Source: a virus. From it: a stretch of 64,000 bases of DNA. This document shows positions 15,242 to 25,162 of the stretch, piece by piece. The translations under genes were made by a program, and so were the position numbers. Every line of letters begins with the position of its first letter. Within the stretch, counting starts at the first letter, position 1. Location: positions 1-64,000 of IMG/VR virus record IMGVR_UViG_3300021961_000078, one strand, 5' to 3'. The notes beneath the pieces are model-generated. The model did no database searches and was not told where the DNA came from. It saw only the letters and a program-made list of their open reading frames with translations.

Positions 15242-16049
15242 AACCGAAAAACTCGTGGACAACCACAACACCTTCACGTCCTCTAGCACCACGGTTACCA
15301 TGCTGAGAACCATTACCACCAGCACCCCAAGCAGCATGTGATTGGTGCCTGTGTGAATAATTTGACTGGTTGTGTGATGAAGGTTGTGACCCACCCCAGT
15401 ATGAAACTCCACCAGCATGAGTGCCATAGGAGTGGTGAGATCCATGACCATTACCACCACCGCCGTAGATATTCAAACTACCACCAGATCCATTGCCTCC
15501 GATGCCTCCAGCGTGCTGCTGTCTACAGTTAGCACCATATCCACCAGATGCACTACAGTATGATCCAAAGGATGAGGTATTTCCACCACCCCCACATCCA
15601 GAGTAGTTTGTGCCACCACCAGGAGTGCCTACAGTAACAGTAACTGATGAGACGTTAGTAACATCCACCTGTCTCTGTGCAGTACCACCAGCACCACCAG
15701 ATTCACAGTGTCCAGATCCACCGCCGCCACCGCCAGTTACGGTTACCATAATAGTTCTTACACCACTGGGTTTACTCCAAGTGCCGTTAGATGTCCACAC
15801 CTGCATGGATCTAACACCAGTCTGGGTGTTAAGAGTACCCCACTGAGTTGTGGAACCGTTGTTAGTTAAAAACTTGCCACTATTTCCAGATGGATTAGGA
15901 ATCAGAAATCCAGAAGATCCACTAATAGTGCCATCAACCACTAGGTCAGTCACAGTTAAAGTGCCGTTAGCAGTAACACCCCCAGAGGAGAGCGTAAAAC
16001 CACCCACACCACTTAAATCTTTAATAGCATTTACATTTAACTGTGCCAT
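15240..16049 (-). CDS. Glycine-rich tail adhesin, copy 3, 269 aa
   Basis: The architecture is the same as copies 1 and 2. The N-terminus is MAQLNVNAIKDLSGVGGF. The tip loops (HHSYGTHAGGVSYWGGSQ) and the near-C-terminal segment (GNGSQHGNRGARGREG) differ from the other copies. It is the first of the three in transcription order. The shared polyglycine blocks suggest the same fold with diversified receptor loops. Confidence 0.7.
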   Translation of the reverse strand: MAQLNVNAIKDLSGVGGFTLSSGGVTANGTLTVTDLVVDGTISGSSGFLIPNPSGNSGKFLTNNGSTTQWGTLNTQTGVRSMQVWTSNGTWSKPSGVRTIMVTVTGGGGGGSGHCESGGAGGTAQRQVDVTNVSSVTVTVGTPGGGTNYSGCGGGGNTSSFGSYCSASGGYGANCRQQHAGGIGGNGSGGSLNIYGGGGNGHGSHHSYGTHAGGVSYWGGSQPSSHNQSNYSHRHQSHAAWGAGGNGSQHGNRGARGREGVVVVHEFFG

Positions 16050-16072
16050 TTGGTTAGACTATTACTCCTGTC

Positions 16073-16384
16073 TTATTTATCAAGGTATTGTTTCATTGTA
16101 TTGAAGAATGATCCACCTTTGTTGAGTGAATTATTATTCAAATCATGCCATAACAACTCAAGTTGCTCTTCAAGAGTTGGTTTAGGCGGAGGTGCAAACC
16201 TATCTCTAATATCCCATTCCCTTTGCACTTCCTCGCACATTGCTTCTAATCTAGCAACAGAAATACTGGGAAACTCTGGATCATGAGGAAACATAATAGT
16301 GCTCATATCACCATCAGTCATAATAAAGTCTTTACCATCAGAGAGGCGACGGATCGCCTCTGCTTTCACATCATCAGAAAACAT
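16073..16384 (-). CDS. Small fibre-associated protein, 103 aa
   Basis: The N-terminal half is mixed, and the C-terminal part (EEQLELLWHDLNNN, then KGGSFFNTMKQYL) matches a short helical module found at the ends of many cyanophage fibre or fibre-chaperone proteins. It lies 1 base from the end of the upstream structural gene. A chaperone or minor tail role is likely but unproven. Confidence 0.5.
   Translation of the reverse strand: MFSDDVKAEAIRRLSDGKDFIMTDGDMSTIMFPHDPEFPSISVARLEAMCEEVQREWDIRDRFAPPPKPTLEEQLELLWHDLNNNSLNKGGSFFNTMKQYLDK
16074..16081 (-). promoter_or_regulatory. Late promoter GATAAATA
   Basis: A late box 25 bases before ATG 16049, with an AGGAG ribosome site between. It overlaps the stop of the 103-residue gene. 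Confidence 0.65.
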
Positions 16385-16385
16385 A

Positions 16386-17285
16386 TTAACCTCTAATTTC
16401 CATTGCCATCAAGGTGCTGATTGATCTCATATCATTACCATCTCTATCGTTAATGTAGAGATTTCTTGTACCACCACTCCAAGATGCAGATGCACCGACA
16501 CTATATGTCTGGGGATTGATGCTATTTGGCATATCCATATACATCAAATTCATATTCCACATCAAACCATCTTGATCATCACCACTATAGAATGTGGATA
16601 CACTACCGCTGCTTACGTTAGTATTTCCACTAAGTCCTGAAGTAAGGATACTATTGTTTCTCAAGAAACCAAACGAGCAAACATGACGAGCAGTCGTATT
16701 AACCATTGCCATCAACAGGATCTTAGAGGATGTATGTGATGGTTGAATGGTAACTTCCAAGTTAGGAATTGCACTAAGATTTTGCGCTTGGATCAAATAT
16801 CGTGATGCTGGGGTTTGAGAATATCTCACCTGAAGGACTTGACCTTCACCAACGTCATTATCCTCACCACCAAGAATAAACCAGGATGCTGCATTCTCAA
16901 TGGTAACTGTATAACCATTTTGAATTTCTACAGGACCAGCAGTGAATCCATTACGAAACTCCTCACCACCATTTGCAACAGGACCAACAGTGATATTTTG
17001 ATTGATGAAGTTTGCGTTAGTGCGAATGATCGAATCTTCACCAACAGAAGGACCACCGCCACCAACATCATCCCAACCAGGCACACCTGCCTGTGCATCC
17101 TGAAGGTAGATCTGTGCCATATCTTCAGTGGTGTTATACACCAGTGTGCCATAGGCAGGTGTGCCTAAAGCATTGATGGCAGTCTGGTTTAGTGCAGGCA
17201 GATTGATCTGCTCAGTGACAGACAGTGCTTCAATAATAGCACGGGTCGCTGCATCAATCTGATTGCCTATGATTTTGGTAGACAT
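16386..17285 (-). CDS. Virion structural protein, fibre-like, 299 aa
   Basis: A beta-rich protein with an N-terminal segment (GTPAYGTLVYNTTEDMAQIY) of the kind found at the starts of fibre and neck proteins. A central part with a GEEFRNGFTAGPVEIQNG repeat-like region and a C-terminal jelly-roll-like half (TSSKILLMAMVNT) follow. It lies among structural genes with a late promoter (17306). No exact family is recognised. Confidence 0.55.
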   Translation of the reverse strand: MSTKIIGNQIDAATRAIIEALSVTEQINLPALNQTAINALGTPAYGTLVYNTTEDMAQIYLQDAQAGVPGWDDVGGGGPSVGEDSIIRTNANFINQNITVGPVANGGEEFRNGFTAGPVEIQNGYTVTIENAASWFILGGEDNDVGEGQVLQVRYSQTPASRYLIQAQNLSAIPNLEVTIQPSHTSSKILLMAMVNTTARHVCSFGFLRNNSILTSGLSGNTNVSSGSVSTFYSGDDQDGLMWNMNLMYMDMPNSINPQTYSVGASASWSGGTRNLYINDRDGNDMRSISTLMAMEIRG

Positions 17286-17305
17286 TCGATCCCTCTAAGT
17301 TTAAC

Positions 17306-17313
17306 TATTTATT
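17306..17313 (-). promoter_or_regulatory. Late promoter AATAAATA
   Basis: A late box 20 bases before ATG 17285, in the 29-base gap after the 1190-residue gene's stop. Confidence 0.6.
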
Positions 17314-17314
17314 T

Positions 17315-20300
17315 CTAGATAACCAATTCACGGATCATAACGTTATCACCAGTCTGGGGAGTTGTGCCCACAGAGAAGTCAACAGCGTTTGCAGTCACAG
17401 TATAGTCAGTGCCAGGACGCTGACAAACACCATTCAAGAATACCAGGACAGAGTTTTGATTGTGTCCAGGCGAAATTGCGAATGAAGTAGTGCTACCATT
17501 ACCAGTATACATGACACCATTGTTGCCATTATTGACACCTGTTGCCAGTGAGTATTTATCTGCACATCCATACCTACCAGTCACATCCAGGTTTCCAGTG
17601 ATCTCAGTATTACCAGAGATTCTCATTCTGTTATTGGCATCAGGGGCAATTCCGATACCATAATGTGTTTCACCAGAGAATCTTTGTGAAGTGATAGGTC
17701 CAGTATCACTCAGACCAAACTTATACCAGATTCCAGATTCATAAATCCAACCAAGGAATGTGCCAGGAGTCCAGTCAACATTATAGCAAAGATCACCAGT
17801 GTTAAATGCAGCAAGTGGATCCACATCTGGGTTGCCAGCACCATCGTCAGGTGCCATCAGAATGTTTCTCAGCACCGTGCCATCATCGTTAGACAGTGTG
17901 AAGTTGAGAGTCTGAATCTGATCCTGTGATGTAATCTTCTTCTGGAAGGTTACAGGACCTGAGAATACAGATTCCAACTGGTTAGATGCACCACCAATAA
18001 CAGTCAGTTTATCAGTCAGCACCAACTCAGAGAATGTCTCAATCGTTGTGCCTTCTTCACCCAACACATTCAACTGTGCAATATCCTCGTTAGTGATCTG
18101 ACCTGTAACTGGGTTGATAACTTGGTTACCAACAAACAACTCACCATCACTATTCACACCAGAGTAGTATGCAACGCCTGCTGCTTCTTTGAGTGACTGA
18201 GATAGTCTAACTGCTTCAGGTGAGAGCACTTCCACCTGAGTAGATGGGAATGCTGTTGAATAGTTACCAGGACCAAATCCAAGATACTCAAACGTGTGAC
18301 CAGATGCACGAAGAATAGAATAACGACGCAACTCAATCAAGATAGGTTGGACAGAGTTGTCAGCATTCAGTTTCAGGGGGATCTTACGCTCTTCAGCATC
18401 ACCAAGACGTGCAGTCACAGAGATACCATTCAGCACGTTTGATGTAGTGTTATAACCTAGGTTATTCTCAGATTCCAACAGGAAGAATTGAGATGATTCC
18501 TTAGTAATAGATCTCTCTGTGTCTAGATTGGGTGTAGGTGAAGCACCATCAGTTGTAAATACTTCACCAATGATTTCATTATCGGCAATAGACACAGCAG
18601 CAGGAGGATCTGCCACAGGGTTATCTCTGTCAAATGCAGGATACAGATCAACCGTATTCTGAGAGAAGTAGAAATCGTTGAAGTTTGATGTAGAAGGAGC
18701 AACAGATGCATTCAAGAATGTCAGATAGTAGATACCATCTGCAACACCACGCTCAAACTCTTGGAATGTCTCTACACTATAGATGTAGTATGTCTTAGAG
18801 TATGCAGGAGAGTTTGTCTCTGATGATCTAGGTTGTGCAACGAAACCTGTAATGGGAGGACGGGGCACAGGGAATGCATCTTTATCGAGCACATAGCGAT
18901 AACGATAGATTCTGTCAACAAGGTTTCTCGCATCGGGCACACGACGGATGAATGTAGTAGGTGTGAATCCGAGATTCTGATAAAGAGAGTTTGCTTGTAG
19001 TGTAGTGTAGATAGTGTTAGCACTTGCATCTACTTGAATATACCATGCATTATTAACACTATCCCACTTCAGAGGTGAGTCATCATCACCAGCACGAGTG
19101 CCAGTTACTTGCTTACCTGAAGGATTGATCTCTGCATAGTGTGTGGTAGGTTCTGTTGCACCTGATGCAAGCAGAAGCACATATAGTCTGTCAGGTGTAT
19201 TAACGTCATCACGTCTTGCACCAACAGTATAACCTTGCACTTTGCTTGGTGGTCTACCTGTCTCCACTGTATATCCATACAGGAAGAGTTTGGAAGGATC
19301 AGCAACACTACGAGTCTTGTTAATATCAATCGTCACCCAGTTGATAGAGATCTCATCAACATCATCTAGCGACTTAGGTGGAATGACGTGAGTGATTTGA
19401 CCTGCTTTATCCTTGGTAAAGGCATTTGCCTTGAAACCTTTGGATCGGAGAGATGTGTTACCAAAGTTGGAGTTAGAGTTGGTAATTGAAAGGTCACCAC
19501 CACTATCTGAGAAGAAGTGATCACCGAATCCCACAGCAAACACCGACACAACCTGAATGAATGCGTCATTAGATGCTTTAATGTGGCAATGACGCCATCC
19601 CTTACGATACTTACATAGACCGTTAATGTGTGCGCCAGATCCTGCTGCTTGGACTTCATATGCACCAGTCGTTTGGTTATACAACACAAACGCTCTATCA
19701 TCTTTTTGTAGTGAAATACCAGTAAACTGTGCAACCACCATCGATTTGAAACCAGTTGCCTCAGCACCATCGGCGTGCATACCATTGATGCCCCACACCG
19801 ATCTGAGTGACATGTTGAAGACATATGGTGACGCAGAGTCAACAGTATCAATCTCAACTTTCACCAGAATGTTACTACCAAGTGCGTTACCTGATGGTTC
19901 AGCAGACATCTGGTAAGTGAATTGGTTGCCCTGTGCTGACGTTACCAGGAATGATCCATTGTAGAGGAGAGCATCTTGGTCAGTAGGACCAGTAACACCA
20001 GATATATTAACAGCGACACCCACGGAGAATCCATGATTCTTCGGATTGCCCAATTCGTCCACCGTGAAGGCGGTTGCGGTTTGACCATTGCGGATAATCT
20101 GGGAAACTGCAAATTCGTCCGAGATAGGACCCACAATTCTGTTTTCTTCCACCCTGGGTTGCAACTGGTCTTGTGCAACGATGCCAGAGGTATCAGGAAT
20201 AACAGCATAACCTTTGGAGATCTTTTGGTAATACAACTCAAGATCTGCCTTGTTTGCATACTCAAAACATGTCACCTTATGGTGAGAATAGTTAGGAGCA

Positions 20301-20887
20301 ATTTGCGAAAGATCGTCACGATAGTAAACACCAGTTGTGTCACCATCAAAGAATGATGCCTGCCAGAAATAGCAACCACCAGTTACCCTAAAGATCGCAG
20401 TAGGATCAGGTTCATTAGCAGCAGTAATGCCGAGACTACCCTGTACTGTGGGATAAGGGACGTATTTCGGAATGAACTTGGTTCGACGTAAGTCCGAACC
20501 AACAACAGAAGCACCACGAGGGACAATAACACCACCGCGAGTTGAATTAAACTTATAAAGTTCATTGCTTGGAGATGTTAGATCAAAGTTTGAGTTTTCA
20601 TTAAATGGTTGGATCTGGTTGTAATCAGAAAGACCAGGACGGTTATCAATTACATATTCAGATGGATACAAATAAATCGAGAAGGCGTCAAATTCGTCGT
20701 TTGACAGACCGACTCGATACGAAAATCTAGCAACCTCAAGGAATGCACGTTGCAACGTCTTAAACGGACGCAACGCCGAGTTACCTCGGTTGTCATATGC
20801 GTCCGATGCATCGAAGTCATCAGGGTTGACGTAGATAATACGTCCTGTCCTCGACGTAATGATATTCTTAAGACGAGTAAGTGCCAT
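17315..20887 (-). CDS. Large virion structural protein, 1190 aa
   Basis: The opening (RLKNIITSRTGRIIYVNPDD, then RPFKTLQRAFLEVARFSYRVG) is the one I recall from the large structural protein present in cyanomyovirus particles. It resembles the start of a right-handed beta-helix of the pectate-lyase type, and later sections contain collar- or fibre-like beta repeats. It ends in a GYTVTANAVDF-like module seen at the tips of phage fibres. It probably builds a baseplate or long fibre part. A single late promoter precedes it (20913). Confidence 0.65.
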   Translation of the reverse strand: MALTRLKNIITSRTGRIIYVNPDDFDASDAYDNRGNSALRPFKTLQRAFLEVARFSYRVGLSNDEFDAFSIYLYPSEYVIDNRPGLSDYNQIQPFNENSNFDLTSPSNELYKFNSTRGGVIVPRGASVVGSDLRRTKFIPKYVPYPTVQGSLGITAANEPDPTAIFRVTGGCYFWQASFFDGDTTGVYYRDDLSQIAPNYSHHKVTCFEYANKADLELYYQKISKGYAVIPDTSGIVAQDQLQPRVEENRIVGPISDEFAVSQIIRNGQTATAFTVDELGNPKNHGFSVGVAVNISGVTGPTDQDALLYNGSFLVTSAQGNQFTYQMSAEPSGNALGSNILVKVEIDTVDSASPYVFNMSLRSVWGINGMHADGAEATGFKSMVVAQFTGISLQKDDRAFVLYNQTTGAYEVQAAGSGAHINGLCKYRKGWRHCHIKASNDAFIQVVSVFAVGFGDHFFSDSGGDLSITNSNSNFGNTSLRSKGFKANAFTKDKAGQITHVIPPKSLDDVDEISINWVTIDINKTRSVADPSKLFLYGYTVETGRPPSKVQGYTVGARRDDVNTPDRLYVLLLASGATEPTTHYAEINPSGKQVTGTRAGDDDSPLKWDSVNNAWYIQVDASANTIYTTLQANSLYQNLGFTPTTFIRRVPDARNLVDRIYRYRYVLDKDAFPVPRPPITGFVAQPRSSETNSPAYSKTYYIYSVETFQEFERGVADGIYYLTFLNASVAPSTSNFNDFYFSQNTVDLYPAFDRDNPVADPPAAVSIADNEIIGEVFTTDGASPTPNLDTERSITKESSQFFLLESENNLGYNTTSNVLNGISVTARLGDAEERKIPLKLNADNSVQPILIELRRYSILRASGHTFEYLGFGPGNYSTAFPSTQVEVLSPEAVRLSQSLKEAAGVAYYSGVNSDGELFVGNQVINPVTGQITNEDIAQLNVLGEEGTTIETFSELVLTDKLTVIGGASNQLESVFSGPVTFQKKITSQDQIQTLNFTLSNDDGTVLRNILMAPDDGAGNPDVDPLAAFNTGDLCYNVDWTPGTFLGWIYESGIWYKFGLSDTGPITSQRFSGETHYGIGIAPDANNRMRISGNTEITGNLDVTGRYGCADKYSLATGVNNGNNGVMYTGNGSTTSFAISPGHNQNSVLVFLNGVCQRPGTDYTVTANAVDFSVGTTPQTGDNVMIRELVI

Positions 20888-20912
20888 TTACTTGGAATCC
20901 TTCTATCTTGAG

Positions 20913-20920
20913 TATTTATT
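20913..20920 (-). promoter_or_regulatory. Late promoter AATAAATA
   Basis: A late box 26 bases upstream of ATG 20887, with an AGAAGGA ribosome site between the two. Confidence 0.65.
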
Positions 20921-20925
20921 AGTCA

Positions 20926-23151
20926 TTAGGGAGCGGGAGCGCCACCGCCGCCACCGTCATCAGTAGAAATCTTTGTCATATTGACTACAGGGAAGTCATC
21001 TGAAGGAGACTCAAAACCATTGGCAACATAACTAAGATCTGCAGTGGAGGAATATACCAGCAGATTTTCACCAGGACCAACTACAATAGCAGAGTTTTTA
21101 TCTGTCTCATTAGCAGCAACTTGATTATCATAGAAGAGGTAATCTTCTGCACTATACAGATCGGTCTGATCAACAGCAACACCTGTGGAGATAGTTGCAA
21201 CATCAAATGTCAATGCAGCAGCGCCACCATTACCCAGTTGACCATCATTGATTTGAATGGTATCAGCAACCAGGAAGTCCTCACCACCATCAACAATGGT
21301 AACAGTTGCACCACCACCAGCAGCAACAACAACAGTGAAACGTGCAGTTGTAAGATCACCACTACCCGTGGTAGAGTTTGCAGTCAAATTAGGATAAGTG
21401 CCCACCACACGGTTTGCATCTGCAGCAGAGACATTATTGATACTGAGGATCTTACCATCAACAACTTTAACCTGAGTGCGATCACCATTATTGAGGGTGG
21501 GGGTATCGTAGAAGACAATCCCGTCACTAAAGGGGGTAGATCCTTCACCCAGAGCAACTTTCAGGTGTGCTTTATCAGGGAACCACTCCTGCACATAACC
21601 ATAAGGACCCACAGTGATTTGCCCTTGCTGCACGGTTTGAGTCACATTATTGATAGTAAAAGTATCAGCAGCAACCAGAGGTTCACCACCAACATCATAG
21701 ATAAAGATATCACTATAGACAGGATCATTATCAACAGACGCTGAAAAACCTACTCCAGTAGTACTACCAGCAGGAGTGCCATCTGCATATACAAAGAGGT
21801 TGACATTGGTGTTTTCGTCTACAGCAATAGAAGTATATGCACCCGCCGTGCCTGCTGTGCCGACTTTACTTACACCTTGGGTATATTCTGTACCAGTGCC
21901 TCCAGCACTATTAGCACCTTCTGGATCGTCACCAGAGAATTTCAGAGGATAGTTAGTGTTACTTGCATCAGTCAGATCAAACACATATGTCCTACCAGGA
22001 GTAAAAAATACACTACCAAGCAAGATGTGATCAGTGCTAGAAGGAGTTTCGGAGAGCAGATATTTGGTTTGAGTATCTGCTGTAGTTGTGGTATCAAATG
22101 CCAATACTGCCGATGCGTTTGAAGTTGCACCAGTGATTGTTTCACCTTCAGTGAAATAATTCAAAAGATATGTGCCGTTGTCCTGAAGTAGAGTGACTGT
22201 TGATCCATTGTTATGGTCAACATCAGCAGTGCCATAAACACCACGATTAAGTGTAAGATCATTACCATTCACATCTGTGATCTCAACAATTTCATTATCG
22301 ATGATTGCAAAACCACCTGAAATGAAACCTGTGGAATCAAGCAGAGTGAGTGTGCCATCACCTGCAACAAAAGTTGCACCTTCATCAATAGTAGAAACAG
22401 TTGCTGAAGATGACCAAGCATTAACTGCTTGACCAGGGGAAATAGAAGCAGCAGTTGTGCCAAGGACACCACGAGTAACAGTCAGAGTATTATCGGTTAA
22501 GTTAATACCACCAACGTCAATCTGGGCAATTTCACCACCAGCATCTGATGCACCGATAGTCAGATACATACCATCGCCAAGACCTGTGTTGCGAGAGACC
22601 TTAACCGATGTTGTAGTGCTATTTGCTTCAGCAATACCAAGTTGCACTTGAGTTGCATCGCCACCACGGTAAGTAGCAGTGAAACCAGATGTAGATCCCG
22701 TTACAGTTTCACCACCAAGAAGTGTGCCTGCTAGAGAATCCGCAGCAATGGCAACACCAGTAACATCAGCAACGATTGCATAATAGTATTTGTCCGAGAT
22801 GTCAATGAATACATCAAGGATCTTGGCAGTTGCGCCATTAGTAGTGGTAAACTCTGTGCCAGGAAGAGCATCAGAATATGAATATCCAGGGTTAAGACCT
22901 ATCTTATATGCACTGATAGGATTTCCCTTGGTGAATTTATATGTGGATGCCTGTCCGCCATTGGCAGACTCAGGTCCATTCAAATGCAGAACTTGATCGT
23001 AGTTGCGAAGCGCCATACGATAAGTTGCTGCACTACCACTCTGGTTGCACACATTAACAACTGTGCTGCCAGTTACAGTAGTAGGACACCTATACAGCAC
23101 CGTATTTGTGGTTGCTGCTGGTTTATTAGCTGCGAGTCTTCCTGCTGTCAT
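20926..23151 (-). CDS. Virion structural protein, 741 aa
   Basis: A long, Thr/Ser/Gly/Asp-rich beta protein with repeated short units (for example VTRGVLGT and LNRGVYGT, about 65 residues apart) and few charged helices. The N-terminus (MTAGRLAANKPAATTNTVLY) is the start I recall from a conserved cyanophage structural protein. The C-terminus is a Gly/Pro/Asp tail. It lies 7 bases after the next upstream structural gene, with no promoter of its own, so it is co-transcribed with it. Confidence 0.6.
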   Translation of the reverse strand: MTAGRLAANKPAATTNTVLYRCPTTVTGSTVVNVCNQSGSAATYRMALRNYDQVLHLNGPESANGGQASTYKFTKGNPISAYKIGLNPGYSYSDALPGTEFTTTNGATAKILDVFIDISDKYYYAIVADVTGVAIAADSLAGTLLGGETVTGSTSGFTATYRGGDATQVQLGIAEANSTTTSVKVSRNTGLGDGMYLTIGASDAGGEIAQIDVGGINLTDNTLTVTRGVLGTTAASISPGQAVNAWSSSATVSTIDEGATFVAGDGTLTLLDSTGFISGGFAIIDNEIVEITDVNGNDLTLNRGVYGTADVDHNNGSTVTLLQDNGTYLLNYFTEGETITGATSNASAVLAFDTTTTADTQTKYLLSETPSSTDHILLGSVFFTPGRTYVFDLTDASNTNYPLKFSGDDPEGANSAGGTGTEYTQGVSKVGTAGTAGAYTSIAVDENTNVNLFVYADGTPAGSTTGVGFSASVDNDPVYSDIFIYDVGGEPLVAADTFTINNVTQTVQQGQITVGPYGYVQEWFPDKAHLKVALGEGSTPFSDGIVFYDTPTLNNGDRTQVKVVDGKILSINNVSAADANRVVGTYPNLTANSTTGSGDLTTARFTVVVAAGGGATVTIVDGGEDFLVADTIQINDGQLGNGGAAALTFDVATISTGVAVDQTDLYSAEDYLFYDNQVAANETDKNSAIVVGPGENLLVYSSTADLSYVANGFESPSDDFPVVNMTKISTDDGGGGGAPAP

Positions 23152-23158
23152 TGTTTAC

Positions 23159-24499
23159 TTACCAACCTGCTTGGAAAAATGATTGAAGTCTTAGTTGTCC
23201 ACCCAACACAGGAGCGGAGAGAGCACCACCGAAACTAATTGCCACGTCACTAATGTTATTAGTAGACAGCAGCGTTGCATCAGCGTCGGGGAATTGGATA
23301 TTAACTGATCCAGTAATGTTTGAAGCATCAATAGTAATAATACCATTGACATCATCGGGGTTGTTGATTTTCATCAACTCCATCGTCTTATTATAGAGAG
23401 TTTGTGTTTTTCTCTCAGAGACGAGGATGCTTGTGCCTGATGTATTTAGAGGGGCAGCAGGGTCATTATTTGGGAAACCAAAATTATATGTTTGGTTATC
23501 CTCAATGTTAGATAGATCAAAAGCAATCTTTCTACCATCGCCGTCATTAGGATCAGTATCACTAAATACTGCACCACGATATACTTTATTATAAATGGTT
23601 TGTGCAGACTCTTCACCAACCAAAGTAATGTTAAGGTCGGGGAAGATTACTGCTCTATCTTGTGTCAGATTTGAAGAATCAAAGATAGCATAACGAGTAG
23701 GATTATTCTCATCATCTGAAGGTGTGTTAGAGAATGTGGGATTAACCATATTCTTGTTAAACACATTCTGCTCAGTGACATCATCCAACAGTGTGGATTG
23801 AGTCAGAGTTGCACCAAAGTCGGGCAACTTATAGGTGTGCAGACCAGGAGACTCCCACGAGTCAACCTCAAACTTTGCGATCTTATCAGTAGCAGTAGAT
23901 CCAGTGACCTGTAACTCTGCGTCCTTGATGATGATCGTTTTGTTGGTGATCGTCTGGAAAGTATCGTTTGCGAGCAACGTTGTGCTTGTAGCAGTGCCAA
24001 CGTTGGGAAGATCGAAACGACGTGTGCCAGACTGTGCTGAGATTGTATCTACATTGATCTGTGCTCTCTTAGCAGGGTTTTGATCACCTTGCAGGAAGAA
24101 TTGAGCATCAGTTTGAATGATAGGACCATTAACTGTAAGGAAACCACTACCCTGTGGTGTCAATTCAATACTAGAAGTTGCTGATGCACTGTCGATTGCT
24201 CTGATAATCAGAGTCGATGATCCATCGGTGTTTGCTCTTCTAGTATTATAAAACGCCGCAGATCCAAACGTCATACCAATCTCGTTGACCGCAGATTGGT
24301 AGATCCCAGTGTCTCTGTCCAAGTCAAATGCTAGTCCTGGATTGGTCTGAGATCCCGCAGATAGACCACGGAAAAGTTGATTGATCTTTGCCTTGCGGTT
24401 AGGAATCAGAGGATCTGAGATAACAATAGGGAGAATTGCTTCTCCCGTTACCAGATCGTCTGCAATAGTTTCTAACTGCGATATACGTTTGGTTGCCAC
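23159..24499 (-). CDS. Virion structural protein, 446 aa
   Basis: It starts MATKRISQLETIADDLVTGE. Repeated beta-hairpin units of the type VYNKVYRGAVF, TLYNKTMELM and ITNKTIIIKD appear at about 75-residue intervals, typical of fibre shafts. It opens the structural block ending at 13113 and has a late promoter (24528). The exact position in the particle is unknown. Confidence 0.6.
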   Translation of the reverse strand: MATKRISQLETIADDLVTGEAILPIVISDPLIPNRKAKINQLFRGLSAGSQTNPGLAFDLDRDTGIYQSAVNEIGMTFGSAAFYNTRRANTDGSSTLIIRAIDSASATSSIELTPQGSGFLTVNGPIIQTDAQFFLQGDQNPAKRAQINVDTISAQSGTRRFDLPNVGTATSTTLLANDTFQTITNKTIIIKDAELQVTGSTATDKIAKFEVDSWESPGLHTYKLPDFGATLTQSTLLDDVTEQNVFNKNMVNPTFSNTPSDDENNPTRYAIFDSSNLTQDRAVIFPDLNITLVGEESAQTIYNKVYRGAVFSDTDPNDGDGRKIAFDLSNIEDNQTYNFGFPNNDPAAPLNTSGTSILVSERKTQTLYNKTMELMKINNPDDVNGIITIDASNITGSVNIQFPDADATLLSTNNISDVAISFGGALSAPVLGGQLRLQSFFQAGW

Positions 24500-24527
24500 G
24501 AAATCTCAACACGATTTGCTACAGTTT

Positions 24528-24535
24528 TATTTATA
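24528..24535 (-). promoter_or_regulatory. Late promoter TATAAATA
   Basis: An exact late box 29 bases before ATG 24499. It marks the switch from the small-gene block upstream to the structural block. Confidence 0.7.
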
Positions 24536-24536
24536 A

Positions 24537-24908
24537 CTAATCGTCACCCAAGTGATCAGCACAGGTAAGAGTGTCACAAGGAGGACAATCTTTCTGACTA
24601 TTCAGTGCTTCTTTGAGTGCTTCGCTTACATTCTCTTTGAATGAGCGATACGGAATGAACATGTCATCATCATCAGTTTTGTAATCCTGGTGTGTTTCTT
24701 TGAACTGACGATCTACATCATACAACATAGTTTGCACCATGTCATTGATAACTTCCAAGGTCTTTGGTGTGAGTGTGTGCCACTCATAACCAGGAAACAT
24801 GTCATCCTTGACACGATTCAGCAGTGCTCGCTTACAATGCCACTGACTATCAAAGATTTGGGTAAATGCTTCCCAGTCATGTTGTGATTTGAAATAAGGA
24901 ATACTCAT
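24537..24908 (-). CDS. Hypothetical protein, 123 aa
   Basis: Helical with an acidic centre (QDYKTDDDDMF) and a Cys-rich tail (DCPPCDTLTCADHLGDD) that could bind a metal. It overlaps the upstream gene by 4 bases. No family is recognised. Confidence 0.6.
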   Translation of the reverse strand: MSIPYFKSQHDWEAFTQIFDSQWHCKRALLNRVKDDMFPGYEWHTLTPKTLEVINDMVQTMLYDVDRQFKETHQDYKTDDDDMFIPYRSFKENVSEALKEALNSQKDCPPCDTLTCADHLGDD

Positions 24909-25162
24909 TTGAATCCCTCCACAGGATATTGTTGGGGTTTATCTTTCCAATCAATTATAGCATTAACTAGATCAACCAGTGATGCATCACGACCTTTGAA
25001 GGATGCTGCTACGAATACATCATCCCACCAGTCAGATACAATGTCATACAGTTCTTGTTGTTCTTCAGTCATCTCAAATTTAGCAAGTTTTGTCATCGCA
25101 TTGCCATTCTCTTCATAGAGTTTATCAAGTGCTTCTAATGCTTTTCTTTCTTGTACAGTCAT
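24905..25162 (-). CDS. Hypothetical protein, 85 aa
   Basis: A small helical protein rich in E, K and W, with a WWDDVFVAASFKGRD segment near the middle. It overlaps both neighbours by 4 bases, so it is a member of the 26704-24537 coupled operon. No family is recognised. Confidence 0.6.
   Translation of the reverse strand: MTVQERKALEALDKLYEENGNAMTKLAKFEMTEEQQELYDIVSDWWDDVFVAASFKGRDASLVDLVNAIIDWKDKPQQYPVEGFK

Larger units (their letters stand above)
13576..16049 (-). repeat. Tandem triplication of an 0.8 kb adhesin gene
   Basis: Three genes of 267, 269 and 269 codons lie head to tail at a spacing of about 830 bases. Long stretches encoding the Gly-rich half are nearly identical, while the N-terminal third and the loops vary. 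The repeat unit includes the late promoter and a TTATTTATCAACCG-like junction. Confidence 0.85.

Noticed and set aside
13576-16049. CRISPR array or short tandem repeat
   Set aside because: The repeats are whole paralogous genes of about 0.8 kb, not short direct repeats with unique spacers.
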